A stretch of DNA of 12,059 nt. Origin: Ruminococcus sp. (GTDB lineage Bacteria > Bacillota > Clostridia > Oscillospirales > Acutalibacteraceae). The translations under genes and the position numbers were made by a program. The notes below the pieces were generated by a model that saw nothing but the letters and a program-made list of their open reading frames with translations, was not told the DNA's origin and did no database searches. The stretch lies in contig DPHV01000016.1 of assembly GCA_003521625.1 (NCBI GenBank), forward strand, positions 2,934 to 14,992, written 5' to 3'. Shown piece by piece: positions 1 through 6,760 of this stretch; positions within the stretch are counted from its first letter, which is position 1, and every line of letters begins with the position of its first letter.

Positions 1-33
1 AGGTCGAGGGTTCAAGTCCCTTCTTCAGCTCCA
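1..33 (+). tRNA. 3' part of a tRNA (probably tRNA-Thr), cut by the window edge
   Basis: Positions 1-5 read as a five-base variable loop (AGGTC). They are followed by a T stem GAGGG (6-10), T loop TTCAAGT (11-17), closing strand CCCTT (18-22), the 3' acceptor strand CTTCAGC (23-29), a U discriminator and an encoded CCA (31-33). The short variable loop excludes Leu, Ser and Tyr. The acceptor strand implies a 5' GCUGAAG. That, with U73 and AGGTC, resembles Gram-positive tRNA-Thr, but the anticodon lies outside the window, so the amino acid is an inference. Confidence 0.8.
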
Positions 34-36
34 GTC

Positions 37-80
37 GAGTGCCTCGACACGCAGATTGCGTTCGGGCACTCTTCTTTTTT
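37..80 (+). terminator. Rho-independent terminator of the tRNA
   Basis: GAGTGCC (37-43) pairs with GGCACTC (65-71). Inner pairings CGA/TCG and ACGC/GCGT make an almost continuous long stem. It is followed directly by TTCTTTTTT (72-80), so it should stop transcription of the upstream tRNA. Confidence 0.85.
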
Positions 81-133
81 ATGTTCGGCGCTTGTCAGTA
101 TTGACTTCTTTTTTGTAAACCATTTACATAAGT

Positions 134-180
134 AAAACCGCATTAACCAGATTCTACTCTGTTAATGCGGTTTTTGTTTT
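134..180. terminator. Bidirectional terminator between the tRNA and the phosphatase gene
   Basis: A perfect 14-bp stem: AAAACCGCATTAAC (134-147) pairs with GTTAATGCGGTTTT (161-174). On the plus strand it runs into TTTTTGTTTT. On the minus strand it lies 30 bases beyond the stop of the phosphatase gene at 204 and runs into TTTTACTTATG. It most likely ends the minus-strand leuB-phosphatase transcript and backs up the tRNA terminator. Confidence 0.85.
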
Positions 181-203
181 TATTATATATGATGTATTTA
201 TTT

Positions 204-956
204 TTATTCGTCCGTATATTCTCCGCTTAGTTGTTCCCCGAGTGCGGCGGTGAAAATTGTTTCTGCGTTCTGCATCATTTTTCTTACTGTTCTTGCACCG
301 CACTTATCGGCAATCATATCAACTGCCTGTGAGTACACTTCCGGAGTATTGTGAGTCATTGAATGTGCGTCGCTTCCGAGAATATCAATCATACCCTCGC
401 CTATCAGCTTTAAAAGCTTTCTGCGCTTGAAAATTGAGGTTTTCTTTGTGTAGTTACCTATGTTCGTCTGGATTATTACGCCCATATCCCTCAATTCCTG
501 CAAAGCTTCCTTATCGCTCATTAACACATCATAACGCTCAACGTGAGGAAGTACGGGAATCAATCTGTGATTCTCAATCAGCATATTAAGTTCTTGCAGA
601 GTCTTGCGTGAAAACGACGAGCTATAGCTGAATTCGGTCAGAATATAGTGTGATTTTCCGTAAGTTAATCCCGACAAATCGTCACTGCCGAAAAGGAATT
701 TCGTAACATAAACCTCTGCACCAAGTACAATATTCATATTAACGGGCTTATACGGCAGAAAATCCTCATATGCGGCTTTGCGTTTTTCAATAAAACTCTC
801 AACGCTCATTTCATTTGTATAGAAATGCGGTGTGAGGCAGACGTTTGAAACATTCTGCTTTTTCAGGCAATCGAGCAGTTCAAGGCTGTCGTCAACCGTC
901 CTTGCACCGTCGTCAAAATTCGGCAGAATGTGTGAATGCATATCAAAATACTGCAT
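204..956 (-). CDS. PHP-type protein-tyrosine phosphatase, CpsB/YwqE family
   Basis: A 250-residue metal-dependent phosphatase of the PHP fold. Family members (CpsB/Wzb-like in Gram-positives, YwqE in Bacillus) use two or three metal ions to remove phosphate from tyrosine kinases that control capsule or polysaccharide synthesis. The expected metal ligands are all visible: DMHSH (H7, H9), DDGA near 15-18, TPHF (H44), GAEVYV (E81), LTEFS (E108), LPHVERY (H138) and GSDAHS (D196, H198). Length is normal for the family and no signal peptide is seen, so the protein is cytoplasmic. The ATG is preceded by GGGTGATT with good spacing. The gene follows leuB by only 12 bases, so the two are probably co-transcribed. 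No partner tyrosine kinase or capsule gene lies in the window, so its substrate here is unknown. Confidence 0.88.
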   Translation of the reverse strand: MQYFDMHSHILPNFDDGARTVDDSLELLDCLKKQNVSNVCLTPHFYTNEMSVESFIEKRKAAYEDFLPYKPVNMNIVLGAEVYVTKFLFGSDDLSGLTYGKSHYILTEFSYSSSFSRKTLQELNMLIENHRLIPVLPHVERYDVLMSDKEALQELRDMGVIIQTNIGNYTKKTSIFKRRKLLKLIGEGMIDILGSDAHSMTHNTPEVYSQAVDMIADKCGARTVRKMMQNAETIFTAALGEQLSGEYTDE

Positions 957-968
957 CTAATCACCCGA

Positions 969-2039
969 TTAAAGCATTTTGCAGACGAGGTCGCCCATTT
1001 CCTCGCAACCGACTTTAGTCATTCCCTCTTCGTAAATATCGGGAGTGCGGTGGGTTTCAAGAACCTTTGCAACGGCATTTTCAATTGCGTCAGCCGCCTG
1101 CGGTCTGTCAAGCGAGTAACGGAGCATCATAGCAACCGAGAGAATTGTTGCGAGCGGATTTGCAATGCCCTGTCCTGCAATATCGGGAGCTGAGCCGTGA
1201 ATAGGCTCGTAAAGTCCGAGCTTGCCGCCCGAAAGGCTTGCAGAAGCGAGCATACCGATTGAGCCTGCAATCATTGAAGCCTCATCGGAGAGAATGTCAC
1301 CGAAGATATTTGATGTTACGATAACGTCGAACTGACGGGGATTTCTGACAAGCTGCATAGCGCAGTTGTCAACATACATATGGTTAAGCTCAACCTCGGG
1401 ATAGTCCTTTGAAACCCTGATTACGGTTTCTCTCCAAAGGCGTGAGGACTCAAGAACGTTAGCCTTGTCAACGCTTGTGAGCTTCTTGTTTCTCTTCATA
1501 GCAAGGTCAAAAGCTACTCTTGCAATTCTCTCAACTTCGGCTACAGTGTACATTTCCGTATCCCAAGCGGCAGGCTGACCGTCAACCTCTTTTCTTCCTC
1601 TTTCGCCGAAGTAGATGCCGCCTGTAAGCTCACGGACAATCATAATGTCAAGGTTGCCGCCGATTATGTCGTCCTTAATCGGAGATGCGCTTTTCAAGGG
1701 TCCGAAGATAACCGACGGACGGAGATTTGCGAAAAGTCCGAGTGCACCTCTGATACCGAGAAGTCCTGCCTCGGGACGGTTGTTGCCTGGGAGAGAGTCC
1801 CACTTGGGACCGCCGACTGCTCCGAGAATAACGCTGTCGGAAGCCTTGCACTTTGCAACGGTTTCATCGGGAAGCGGAACGCCAGTAGCGTCGATTGCAC
1901 ATCCGCCGAGGAGTGCCTCGTCATACTCAACCGTAAAGCCGAATTTCTCGCCTGCCCTGTCAAGCACCTTTACAGCCTGATTTACGATTTCAGGGCCTAT
2001 GCCGTCGCCCTTGAGCAATGTAATTTTATAGTCTGCCAT
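969..2039 (-). CDS. leuB: 3-isopropylmalate dehydrogenase
   Basis: A 356-residue cytoplasmic enzyme of leucine biosynthesis. It oxidises and decarboxylates (2R,3S)-3-isopropylmalate to 2-oxoisocaproate with NAD+. It is full-length for the family. Landmarks in order: GDGIGPE near residue 11, the substrate-binding RGALGLFANLRP (R97, R107), RELTGGIYFG (R136, Y143), SVDKANVL (catalytic K191), YVDN (D224), NIFGDILSDEAS (metal ligands D248 and D252) and the NAD site LYEPIHGSAPDIAG (277-290). The ATG has AAAGGAG at a suitable distance (about 2052-2058). leuA, leuC and leuD are not next to it, so the leucine genes are split or lie elsewhere. No T-box leader is visible upstream. It is followed closely by the PHP phosphatase gene. 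Confidence 0.97.
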   Translation of the reverse strand: MADYKITLLKGDGIGPEIVNQAVKVLDRAGEKFGFTVEYDEALLGGCAIDATGVPLPDETVAKCKASDSVILGAVGGPKWDSLPGNNRPEAGLLGIRGALGLFANLRPSVIFGPLKSASPIKDDIIGGNLDIMIVRELTGGIYFGERGRKEVDGQPAAWDTEMYTVAEVERIARVAFDLAMKRNKKLTSVDKANVLESSRLWRETVIRVSKDYPEVELNHMYVDNCAMQLVRNPRQFDVIVTSNIFGDILSDEASMIAGSIGMLASASLSGGKLGLYEPIHGSAPDIAGQGIANPLATILSVAMMLRYSLDRPQAADAIENAVAKVLETHRTPDIYEEGMTKVGCEEMGDLVCKML

Positions 2040-2150
2040 AATATATATTTCTCCTTTAGAATTATTAAATAATTTATTGCTATATTTTAATGCAGGGAAC
2101 GTGTGTAATAAATTTATATCTTAATGTATTATTGCACAATATATTACCAA

Positions 2151-2188
2151 AGATTGTAAACTACGCTACAATCTGACAAAAATTGTCA
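2151..2188. promoter_or_regulatory. Two abutting inverted repeats upstream of leuB
   Basis: AGATTGTA (2151-2158) is the exact reverse complement of TACAATCT (2167-2174). It abuts a second palindrome, TGACAA-AAA-TTGTCA (2174-2188). A third small one, ATTGCACAAT, lies at 2131-2140. They sit in the 159-base gap between the histidine phosphatase stop and the leuB start. Neither stem is followed by a clear T tract on the minus strand, so they look more like operator or leader structures than a simple terminator. Function is not established. Confidence 0.4.
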
Positions 2189-2198
2189 TAATTCGTTA

Positions 2199-2825
2199 TC
2201 AGTCAGTATCTTTTTCCATTGGGATTGTCTGAAAAACCTCGCACACTTTGTCCCGCTGCCACAGCATCGGCGTTACTCGCAGTGAATATCCGAAGCCATT
2301 GTCCATAGTCCACTCAAACGGCTTTGCCTGCGGAAGTCCGTAGACTGCAAGGAGCGTCATAATCACGCCGCCGTGAGTTACGATTACGCTTTCTGTTGTG
2401 CCTGTTTTCATAAGTCCTTCGACAATGCTTTCAAACATACGGCATATTCTGCGTGTAAAATCTGCGTTGCTTTCCCCTCTCGGCGGCTTTACGGAATTGT
2501 CGCCTGCAAGCCACTTTTCAAAGTCGGGGTCGCTCTTAAGCTCCTCGGCGGTTTTGCCCTCCCACTCTCCGAAATTGCACTCCGAAAGATTGGCAATCGA
2601 AAGCGGATTAAGCTCGGGATAGAGTATTCTGCACGTTTCTGTACAACGCTTCAAGGGACTTGTAAACACAACCTGAGTTCCGGGGTATCTGTACTCATAG
2701 TCGAGCTTTTTCAAATCCATCTTGCCCTTATCGGAAAGCGGCACGTCGGTTGTTCCGATATACTTGCCCGAAAGCGTTTCATCAATTGCACCGTGTCTGA
2801 TAAAATGGATAATGTATGATTTCAT
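2199..2825 (-). CDS. Histidine phosphatase family protein (phosphoglycerate mutase/CobC-like)
   Basis: A 208-residue cytoplasmic enzyme of the branch-1 histidine phosphatase superfamily, which works through a phosphohistidine. The signature HFIRHG gives the catalytic H11 with R10. SPLKR supplies R60, ECNFGEWEG supplies the acid E82, and VTHGG supplies H151. This pattern suits alpha-ribazole phosphatase (CobC) and small broad-range phosphatases better than a true glycolytic mutase, but the substrate cannot be assigned. I choose the ATG at 2825. A TTG at 2837 is in frame but coincides with the GGAG ribosome site (GGAG, six bases, ATG), so it cannot be the start. The gene is divergent from the XRE regulator at 2937. 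Confidence 0.88.
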   Translation of the reverse strand: MKSYIIHFIRHGAIDETLSGKYIGTTDVPLSDKGKMDLKKLDYEYRYPGTQVVFTSPLKRCTETCRILYPELNPLSIANLSECNFGEWEGKTAEELKSDPDFEKWLAGDNSVKPPRGESNADFTRRICRMFESIVEGLMKTGTTESVIVTHGGVIMTLLAVYGLPQAKPFEWTMDNGFGYSLRVTPMLWQRDKVCEVFQTIPMEKDTD

Positions 2826-2842
2826 AAAATTCTCCAAAACTA

Positions 2843-2871
2843 TTTACAAATTGTTATTATTTGGTTATACT
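2843..2871 (+). promoter_or_regulatory. Sigma-70-type promoter for the XRE regulator gene
   Basis: TTTACA (2843-2848), a 17-base spacer and TATACT (2866-2871) lie about 65 bases before the XRE start, facing it. The match to the vegetative consensus is strong (5/6 and 5/6 with ideal spacing). Confidence 0.65.
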
Positions 2872-2914
2872 ATCGGTAATAACACAAATTTCCATATAAA
2901 GTTATTATACTATC
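2853..2914. promoter_or_regulatory. Repeated GTTATTAT / TTATACTATC boxes in the divergent intergenic region
   Basis: GTTATTAT occurs at 2853-2860 and 2901-2908. Its near reverse complement GTAATAAC is at 2876-2883, so three boxes are spaced 23 and 25 bases apart. TTATACTATC is also repeated exactly at 2865-2874 and 2905-2914, 40 bases apart. The boxes overlap the promoter at 2843-2871, as operators of a self-regulating XRE protein would. The assignment is inferred from position only. Confidence 0.4.
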
Positions 2915-2936
2915 AAAGAATTTGAGGTGTCAAGGT

Positions 2937-3611
2937 TTGAACAGCGATTTTCCGAGAATTATTACTTTTCTGCGCAAAGAAAGGGGCTTGAGTCAGAAGC
3001 AGGTCGCCACTGATTTGGGAATTTCACAGGCTCTGCTCTCACACTATGAAAAGGGAATCCGTGAATGCGGTCTTGATTTTCTTGTCAAGGCGGCTGAATA
3101 TTTTGAGGTTTCGTGCGACTATCTGCTTGGCAGGACTGTTCAGCGCAGGCTTGCTTCCGTATCTGCCGAGGACTTGCCCGAAAGCGACGAGATAAGGCAC
3201 TTAAAGGGCAATATGATTAATCAGATTAACAAAAAGTTAATTATGAACACCACGACTGTGATTTTCGATTTGCTGGCGCAGATTGGCAGCAAACGGCTTA
3301 CGAATGCGGTCAGCAACTACCTTATGAGTGCGGAATATCAGATTTTCAGGACGATTTATTCGGCGCAGGAGCAGAACTCGCAGACGATGTTTTCAATCGA
3401 CCGCAACAGGTACAAGAACCTCAATTCGGCGTCAATGCTGATTGACCTTGAAATAATTGATATGCTGATTGAGCGAAACGAGTTGTCGCTGTCGCTTTCG
3501 CCTGACGTAATTTCAACGTACTTTGACAAGGGTGCGTCGTCGCTGTTCAACCTCATTCAGTATGCGGAGAGGAACATTAAAAACCTTACACAGGGCAGTA
3601 ACAGCAGATAA
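2937..3611 (+). CDS. XRE-family transcriptional regulator with a long C-terminal effector region
   Basis: A protein of 224 residues. An N-terminal Cro/CI-type helix-turn-helix covers about residues 6-65 (FLRKERGLSQKQVATDLGIS, then SHYEKG and the typical end CDYLLGRT). The remaining 150 residues are helical with no family I recognise. They probably serve for dimerisation or sensing. I take the TTG at 2937 as the start because GAGGTG (2924-2929) lies seven bases before it. An in-frame TTG at 2922 overlaps that ribosome site. The base composition matches the chromosome, not the AT-rich element. It is a stand-alone regulator divergent from the histidine phosphatase gene, and it was presumably the original convergent neighbour of the rubrerythrin gene. 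Confidence 0.85.
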   Translation: MNSDFPRIITFLRKERGLSQKQVATDLGISQALLSHYEKGIRECGLDFLVKAAEYFEVSCDYLLGRTVQRRLASVSAEDLPESDEIRHLKGNMINQINKKLIMNTTTVIFDLLAQIGSKRLTNAVSNYLMSAEYQIFRTIYSAQEQNSQTMFSIDRNRYKNLNSASMLIDLEIIDMLIERNELSLSLSPDVISTYFDKGASSLFNLIQYAERNIKNLTQGSNSR

Positions 3612-3634
3612 TCAATTCAAAATCAAAAATAAAA

Positions 3635-3677
3635 CAGAGCAGAGATGTCTTGTGACTTTCTCTGCTCTGATATTTTT
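3635..3677. terminator. Bidirectional terminator after the XRE regulator gene
   Basis: CAGAGCAGAGA (3635-3645) pairs with TCTCTGCTCTG (3659-3669) in an 11-bp stem. It is followed on the plus strand by ATATTTTT and on the minus strand by TTTTATTTTTG. Before the element inserted, it would have ended both the XRE gene and the convergent rubrerythrin gene. A second copy lies at 11660-11695. Confidence 0.9.
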
Positions 3678-3710
3678 GGGGGAAAATTAATGTAGTTCTA
3701 AAATTTCAGA

Positions 3711-3782
3711 TTACTTAAAATATCTGTTGAGGAGTCCTCTGAAGCCAGCGCCGTGTCTTGCCTCGTCCTTTGCCATCTCGTG
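3711..3782 (-). pseudogene. Orphan 3' fragment of the rubrerythrin gene
   Basis: Read on the minus strand from 3782, this encodes the last 23 residues of the rubrerythrin at 11736-12059, starting HEMAKDEARHG and ending in the same stop. The three base differences from the intact gene within this stretch are all synonymous. There is no start codon or upstream coding sequence: beyond 3783 the sequence becomes AT-rich element DNA. It is best explained as the chromosome's original gene end, displaced when the element integrated and supplied its own copy at the other end. Confidence 0.9.
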
Positions 3783-3904
3783 TGTAAAATATAAATTTGC
3801 ATAAGTGTAATGCTTTTGTATCAACATGATAACAAAACGGCTTCAATTCTGAATAATCTTTCATTTAAATTAAAACAACTTCTTAACATCTTTTATTCAT
3901 CATT

Positions 3905-3961
3905 GGTACAACTTTGGTACTGATTTTCTTATTCATCAAATAAAAGGTACAGACAAGTACC
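3905..3961. promoter_or_regulatory. Cluster of four GGTAC/GTACC motifs near the left end (possible integrase arm sites)
   Basis: GGTAC occurs at 3905-3909, 3916-3920 and 3946-3950, and GTACC at 3957-3961. That is two pairs, each with 11-base spacing. A matching cluster lies inside the right end (11555-11633). Such paired sites near both ends, next to an integrase with an N-terminal arm-binding domain, are what arm-type sites look like. The integrase ribosome site follows at once, so binding could also control its own expression. The 3783-3900 stretch shows nothing else I can name. Confidence 0.45.
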
Positions 3962-3980
3962 TGATTCTAAAGGTGATTTG

Positions 3981-5195
3981 ATGAAATTTAGTAAACCAAA
4001 AGGCATTTATCAACTTGAAAACGGATATTGGGCATATCGTTATTCTGTCAAAATCAACGGCAAAACATATACCAGTAAAAAAACAGTTGATGAATTCGGC
4101 AACAAACTGAAAACTTCAAATGCAGCGGCAAAAGCAAGAGAAAGTGCAATTTGCAAACTCCGTGAAAATTGTCATAATGAAAATACAATCGTGAATAAAA
4201 CATTTGAAGAGGTTTATAACGAATACTGCGAAAAAGGCAGAATCGGAAAAGCATACTCAACAATAAAAAAGCAGGACGCTCTTTGGAAAAATCATATTAA
4301 AGTACGATTCGGTAAAAAATCAATCGGCAATGTAAGCGTATCGGAAATCAATGACTATTTAAGTGAGCTTTACTATATACATAATTATTCATACCGCTAT
4401 GTAGAGGGATTTTTGAAAATGTTTTATTTAATACTCGGTCAGGCATATTCAAGAAATTACCTTGAAATGGATAAATACAGTAAACTCTGTATGAATAAAG
4501 CTACAAAAATCAGTATGCCGAAATTAAAGATTGATGAAGATTTGGATATTGTAATTTTTGATAAGGAACAATTAAATCAGTTGGATAATTATTTTAAAGG
4601 CAGTAATATGGAAACCGCTTATATGTTGGGGAAGCATTGCGGCTTGCGTGTAAATGAATGTTTCGGTTTAAAGTGGGATAAAATTGATTTTGCAAAAGGC
4701 ACTATTACTATTGACCGACAAATGCAATATCAGGACGGTTTGATTAAATTAGTACCTGTAAAGACGAGAAATGCCAAAAGAACAATTTATATGTCTGATA
4801 AGCTAAAAGCCTTTTTGCAGCGGAAATACAACGAAGCAGAAACCTTTGAAAAGGAATTTTCCGAAGTACGCAAACAAAACAGAAAGATAATTAAAGATAT
4901 TGACGGTATGCCGCTGCCCTCAACAAAGTTAGTTAATTCTCTGCCAAACGGCAAAATACAAACTGTTAATTCGGTAAAATACCATACAAAGCAAATTAAA
5001 CGGCTATTGAACATAGATTTTAAATACCACTATTTGCGGCATACTTACGGTACTCTAATGGCTGAACTCAATACTCCCGAACACTTGCTTTGCAGCCAAT
5101 TAGGGCACAGTAATATTCAGGTAACGCAGCGGTATTACCTTGCATTATCCAAAACAGGAATAAATATATTAAAGTACAATCTTGACAAGCTATAA
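3981..5195 (+). CDS. int: Tyrosine recombinase (phage/ICE-type integrase)
   Basis: A protein of 404 residues that cuts and joins attachment sites through a covalent 3'-phosphotyrosine. It has three parts: an N-terminal AP2-like arm-binding domain (about 7-55, GIYQLENGYWAYRY onward), a SAM-like core-binding domain (about 75-165), and the catalytic domain. Catalytic residues, numbered from the TTG one codon upstream: R224 in CGLRVNE, K262 in PVKTRNAKR, H351 and R354 in HYLRHTYG, H377 in QLGHSNI, nucleophile Y386 in TQRYY. All are present, so it should be active. The ATG at 3981 has AAAGGTG five bases upstream; the TTG just before it is less likely. Placement directly inside the left repeat, pointing inward, is typical. 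The intact catalytic set contrasts with the broken excisionase-like gene at 6871. Confidence 0.95.
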   Translation: MKFSKPKGIYQLENGYWAYRYSVKINGKTYTSKKTVDEFGNKLKTSNAAAKARESAICKLRENCHNENTIVNKTFEEVYNEYCEKGRIGKAYSTIKKQDALWKNHIKVRFGKKSIGNVSVSEINDYLSELYYIHNYSYRYVEGFLKMFYLILGQAYSRNYLEMDKYSKLCMNKATKISMPKLKIDEDLDIVIFDKEQLNQLDNYFKGSNMETAYMLGKHCGLRVNECFGLKWDKIDFAKGTITIDRQMQYQDGLIKLVPVKTRNAKRTIYMSDKLKAFLQRKYNEAETFEKEFSEVRKQNRKIIKDIDGMPLPSTKLVNSLPNGKIQTVNSVKYHTKQIKRLLNIDFKYHYLRHTYGTLMAELNTPEHLLCSQLGHSNIQVTQRYYLALSKTGINILKYNLDKL

Positions 5196-5197
5196 GA

Positions 5198-5224
5198 AAA
5201 AGCAGCCGTTTTTTGGCTGCTTTT
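5198..5224. terminator. Bidirectional terminator between integrase and WYL genes
   Basis: AAAAGCAGCC (5198-5207) pairs with GGCTGCTTTT (5215-5224) around a seven-base T-rich loop. It starts two bases after the integrase stop and continues into TTTTGTCTTTATTTG. The WYL gene ends at 5229 from the other side, so one hairpin serves both convergent genes. Confidence 0.85.
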
Positions 5225-5228
5225 GTCT

Positions 5229-6353
5229 TTATTTGTACTTTTCAATTATTTTTTGTAAATGCTTTTGAAATTGATTAACTACATTCAGCGGCTCGATAAT
5301 TTTAACCTTATTACCAAAACCGCACAGCCACCCAAAGAAAGGCGGGCTGACTTCTATAAAAGTTGATATATAGTAATGGTTTGAATCCACTATTCCATAA
5401 ACTTTATTTGAGCCGAATCGGTCAATAAAAGAATCCAATAAATCTTTAGTAAATTGAATTTTGACTTTTTCAACAGTACCGTCAAACATACTGAATTTTC
5501 GTTCTATAAAATCTTTAATATCAATCTTCTTATAAATCTCTTCTCCCTCACGGTCTGAATCGAGAATTTCCAATCCTTTCATTCTGTCAACTCGGTATGT
5601 ACGCATTTTCTTGAACTTATCGCTATATCCCAAAAGGTAATAATTACCGTCATTAATAATCAGTCTGAAAGGACTGACAATATAAGTTTCTCCTTTTCTT
5701 CTGTCAATTTGTTCTCTTACATTGCTTATAGAATATTTTTGATAATAAAAGCTTATTTTCTTTGGGGTGTGCGGAATACCGTCCAATTTAGTTGACATAG
5801 CCGCATTGATTTTTGATATGTCATATATAATATTCTTGTTTGATTTTATTCTGTCTATTAAAAACACATCTGTATTTAAAGTTTCTTTTTGAGAAACACT
5901 TAAATCTTCTTCGATAATATTAATTAATTTTTCAGAGGCTTTTTTTGATAGGAATTTTGCGGAATTTATACATTCAGCCAACAGCTGTAAATCTTCTGTT
6001 GTGTACTTGCGGTCTTGCCAATAATAACCTTTTTTGGCTGCGTTGTATAATATAACCTTATCTTCGTCATAACCTTTGCTTAAAATTTCTTCTGCTTTGT
6101 GAACATCAACATCATCACGCTGCATAATATAAGCCTTGTTTATATCTTTAATATCTCTGTAAACGGAACGCTTTTCCGCAAAAATGCCGTAATCTTCAAT
6201 CATAGCATTTGCAATAGCTTCTCCGTCAAAGGTATGTTCTTCGTCTGAATATTTTTCAAGAAATTTCAATACAAGATACGGCTTTAATTTTTGATTTGGC
6301 TTTTTACCTCTTGAATTTTCTTTGAATTCTTCTTTCTTGATTCTGTCAGCCAT
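5229..6353 (-). CDS. WYL-domain transcriptional regulator
   Basis: A protein of 374 residues. An N-terminal winged-helix-like region lies at about 25-75 (LVLKFLEKYSDEEH then SVYRDIKDIN). The WYL sensor domain spans about 198-265, with SPFRLI, NYYLLGY (the WYL position reads YYL) and the basic TYRVDRM. A C-terminal WCX-like domain covers about 295-372. WYL domains bind small ligands or nucleic acid, and such proteins often repress or activate mobile-element and defence genes. What this one senses is unknown. I choose the ATG at 6353, with AGGCGG five bases before it; an in-frame TTG at 6368 overlaps the ribosome site. It lies downstream of a small XRE gene on the same strand, separated by 84 bases with its own possible promoter. 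Confidence 0.88.
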   Translation of the reverse strand: MADRIKKEEFKENSRGKKPNQKLKPYLVLKFLEKYSDEEHTFDGEAIANAMIEDYGIFAEKRSVYRDIKDINKAYIMQRDDVDVHKAEEILSKGYDEDKVILYNAAKKGYYWQDRKYTTEDLQLLAECINSAKFLSKKASEKLINIIEEDLSVSQKETLNTDVFLIDRIKSNKNIIYDISKINAAMSTKLDGIPHTPKKISFYYQKYSISNVREQIDRRKGETYIVSPFRLIINDGNYYLLGYSDKFKKMRTYRVDRMKGLEILDSDREGEEIYKKIDIKDFIERKFSMFDGTVEKVKIQFTKDLLDSFIDRFGSNKVYGIVDSNHYYISTFIEVSPPFFGWLCGFGNKVKIIEPLNVVNQFQKHLQKIIEKYK

Positions 6354-6377
6354 ATTACCGCCTCGCAATCCAATATT

Positions 6378-6420
6378 AGTATATCATACATAAATAAAAA
6401 AGAAAATAATTTTATTTATG
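6378..6420 (-). promoter_or_regulatory. Possible promoter and AT-rich inverted repeat before the WYL gene
   Basis: On the minus strand TGA-TATACT (TATACT at 6378-6383 with an extended TG motif) lies 25 bases before the WYL start, with no good -35. Just upstream, CATAAATAAAA (6389-6399) and TTTTATTTATG (6410-6420) form an 11-bp inverted repeat. This could be a weak terminator for the XRE gene or an operator for the WYL gene. Confidence 0.4.
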
Positions 6421-6437
6421 TTCATCAAAATATTTAA

Positions 6438-6692
6438 TCAAGTTATAATAAGTTCAATTTCACTTTTGCTGTAGCCGTCAAGAACAATGTGCTTTTCACT
6501 TTCCATTCCAAGTAAATAATCGGTTGATATATGAAATAGTTTGGCTAACTCAACAACATAATGCGTAGTAGGAGTGGAAAGACCCATTTTCCAAGCATTT
6601 ACCGAACTGCGTGTAACATCAAGTTTTTTTGCAAGTTGTGCCTGAGAATACCCTGCTTCTTCTCGTAAAGTCTTTATCATATCGTAAATCAT
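6438..6692 (-). CDS. Small XRE-family repressor-like regulator
   Basis: An 84-residue protein, almost all a Cro/CI-type helix-turn-helix (residues 5-62: TLREEAGYSQAQLAKKLDV, the recognition helix RSSVNAWKMG, and the typical ending HISTDYLLGM). About 20 residues follow, with no domain I know. The ATG is preceded by AGAGGTGA with five bases between. It is divergent from the strong promoter that served the excisionase-like gene at 6871. Palindromic boxes lie over its own promoter region, so it probably represses both itself and the excisionase-side transcript, as the regulatory switch of an integrative element would. Target assignment is inferred. Confidence 0.85.
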   Translation of the reverse strand: MIYDMIKTLREEAGYSQAQLAKKLDVTRSSVNAWKMGLSTPTTHYVVELAKLFHISTDYLLGMESEKHIVLDGYSKSEIELIIT

Positions 6693-6705
6693 AACATCAC
6701 CTCTT

Positions 6706-6742
6706 GATAATTATATCCAACATTTTAAGATAATTAATTATC
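6706..6742 (-). promoter_or_regulatory. Operator-like palindrome and -10 for the small XRE gene
   Basis: GATAATTAATTATC (6729-6742) is a perfect 14-base palindrome. Its half, GATAATTA, recurs at 6706-6713, 23 bases away. On the minus strand TATAAT (6710-6715) is a consensus -10 for the XRE gene. The palindrome covers the -35 position, where I see only a poor match. Binding of a dimeric XRE protein here would shut off its own gene. Confidence 0.55.
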
Positions 6743-6760
6743 ATTTACTGTATATTTTAA

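Larger units (their letters stand above)
3625..3782. repeat. Left attachment-site repeat (copy of the rubrerythrin 3' end)
   Basis: This 158-bp segment recurs in the same orientation at 11650-11807, offset by exactly 8,025 bp. By eye the copies differ by about five single-base changes, two one-base indels and a small cluster near 3646-3651. The longest identical blocks are 3696-3731 (36 bp) and 3748-3776 (29 bp). Similarity stops abruptly at 3783/11808. It contains the XRE-side terminator and the orphan end of the rubrerythrin gene, and marks the left boundary of the integrated element. Confidence 0.9.

Noticed and set aside
101..130. TTGACT at 101-106 followed at 18 bases by TACATA as a plus-strand promoter
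   Set aside because: The -10 matches at only three of six positions, and a strong terminator follows within 50 bases with no gene in that direction.
936..1193. Plus-strand open frame across the phosphatase-leuB junction, and others at 1615-1980 and 1694-1963
   Set aside because: They lie on the opposite strand or another frame of conserved leuB, have no family resemblance and no ribosome site; they are shadows.
2040..2198. T-box riboswitch or leucine attenuator for leuB
   Set aside because: The gap is too short and the conserved T-box sequence and a specifier stem are not visible.
3711..3782. A second small rubrerythrin gene
   Set aside because: Only the last 23 codons exist, without start or upstream helices; the repeat structure explains it as an integration relic.
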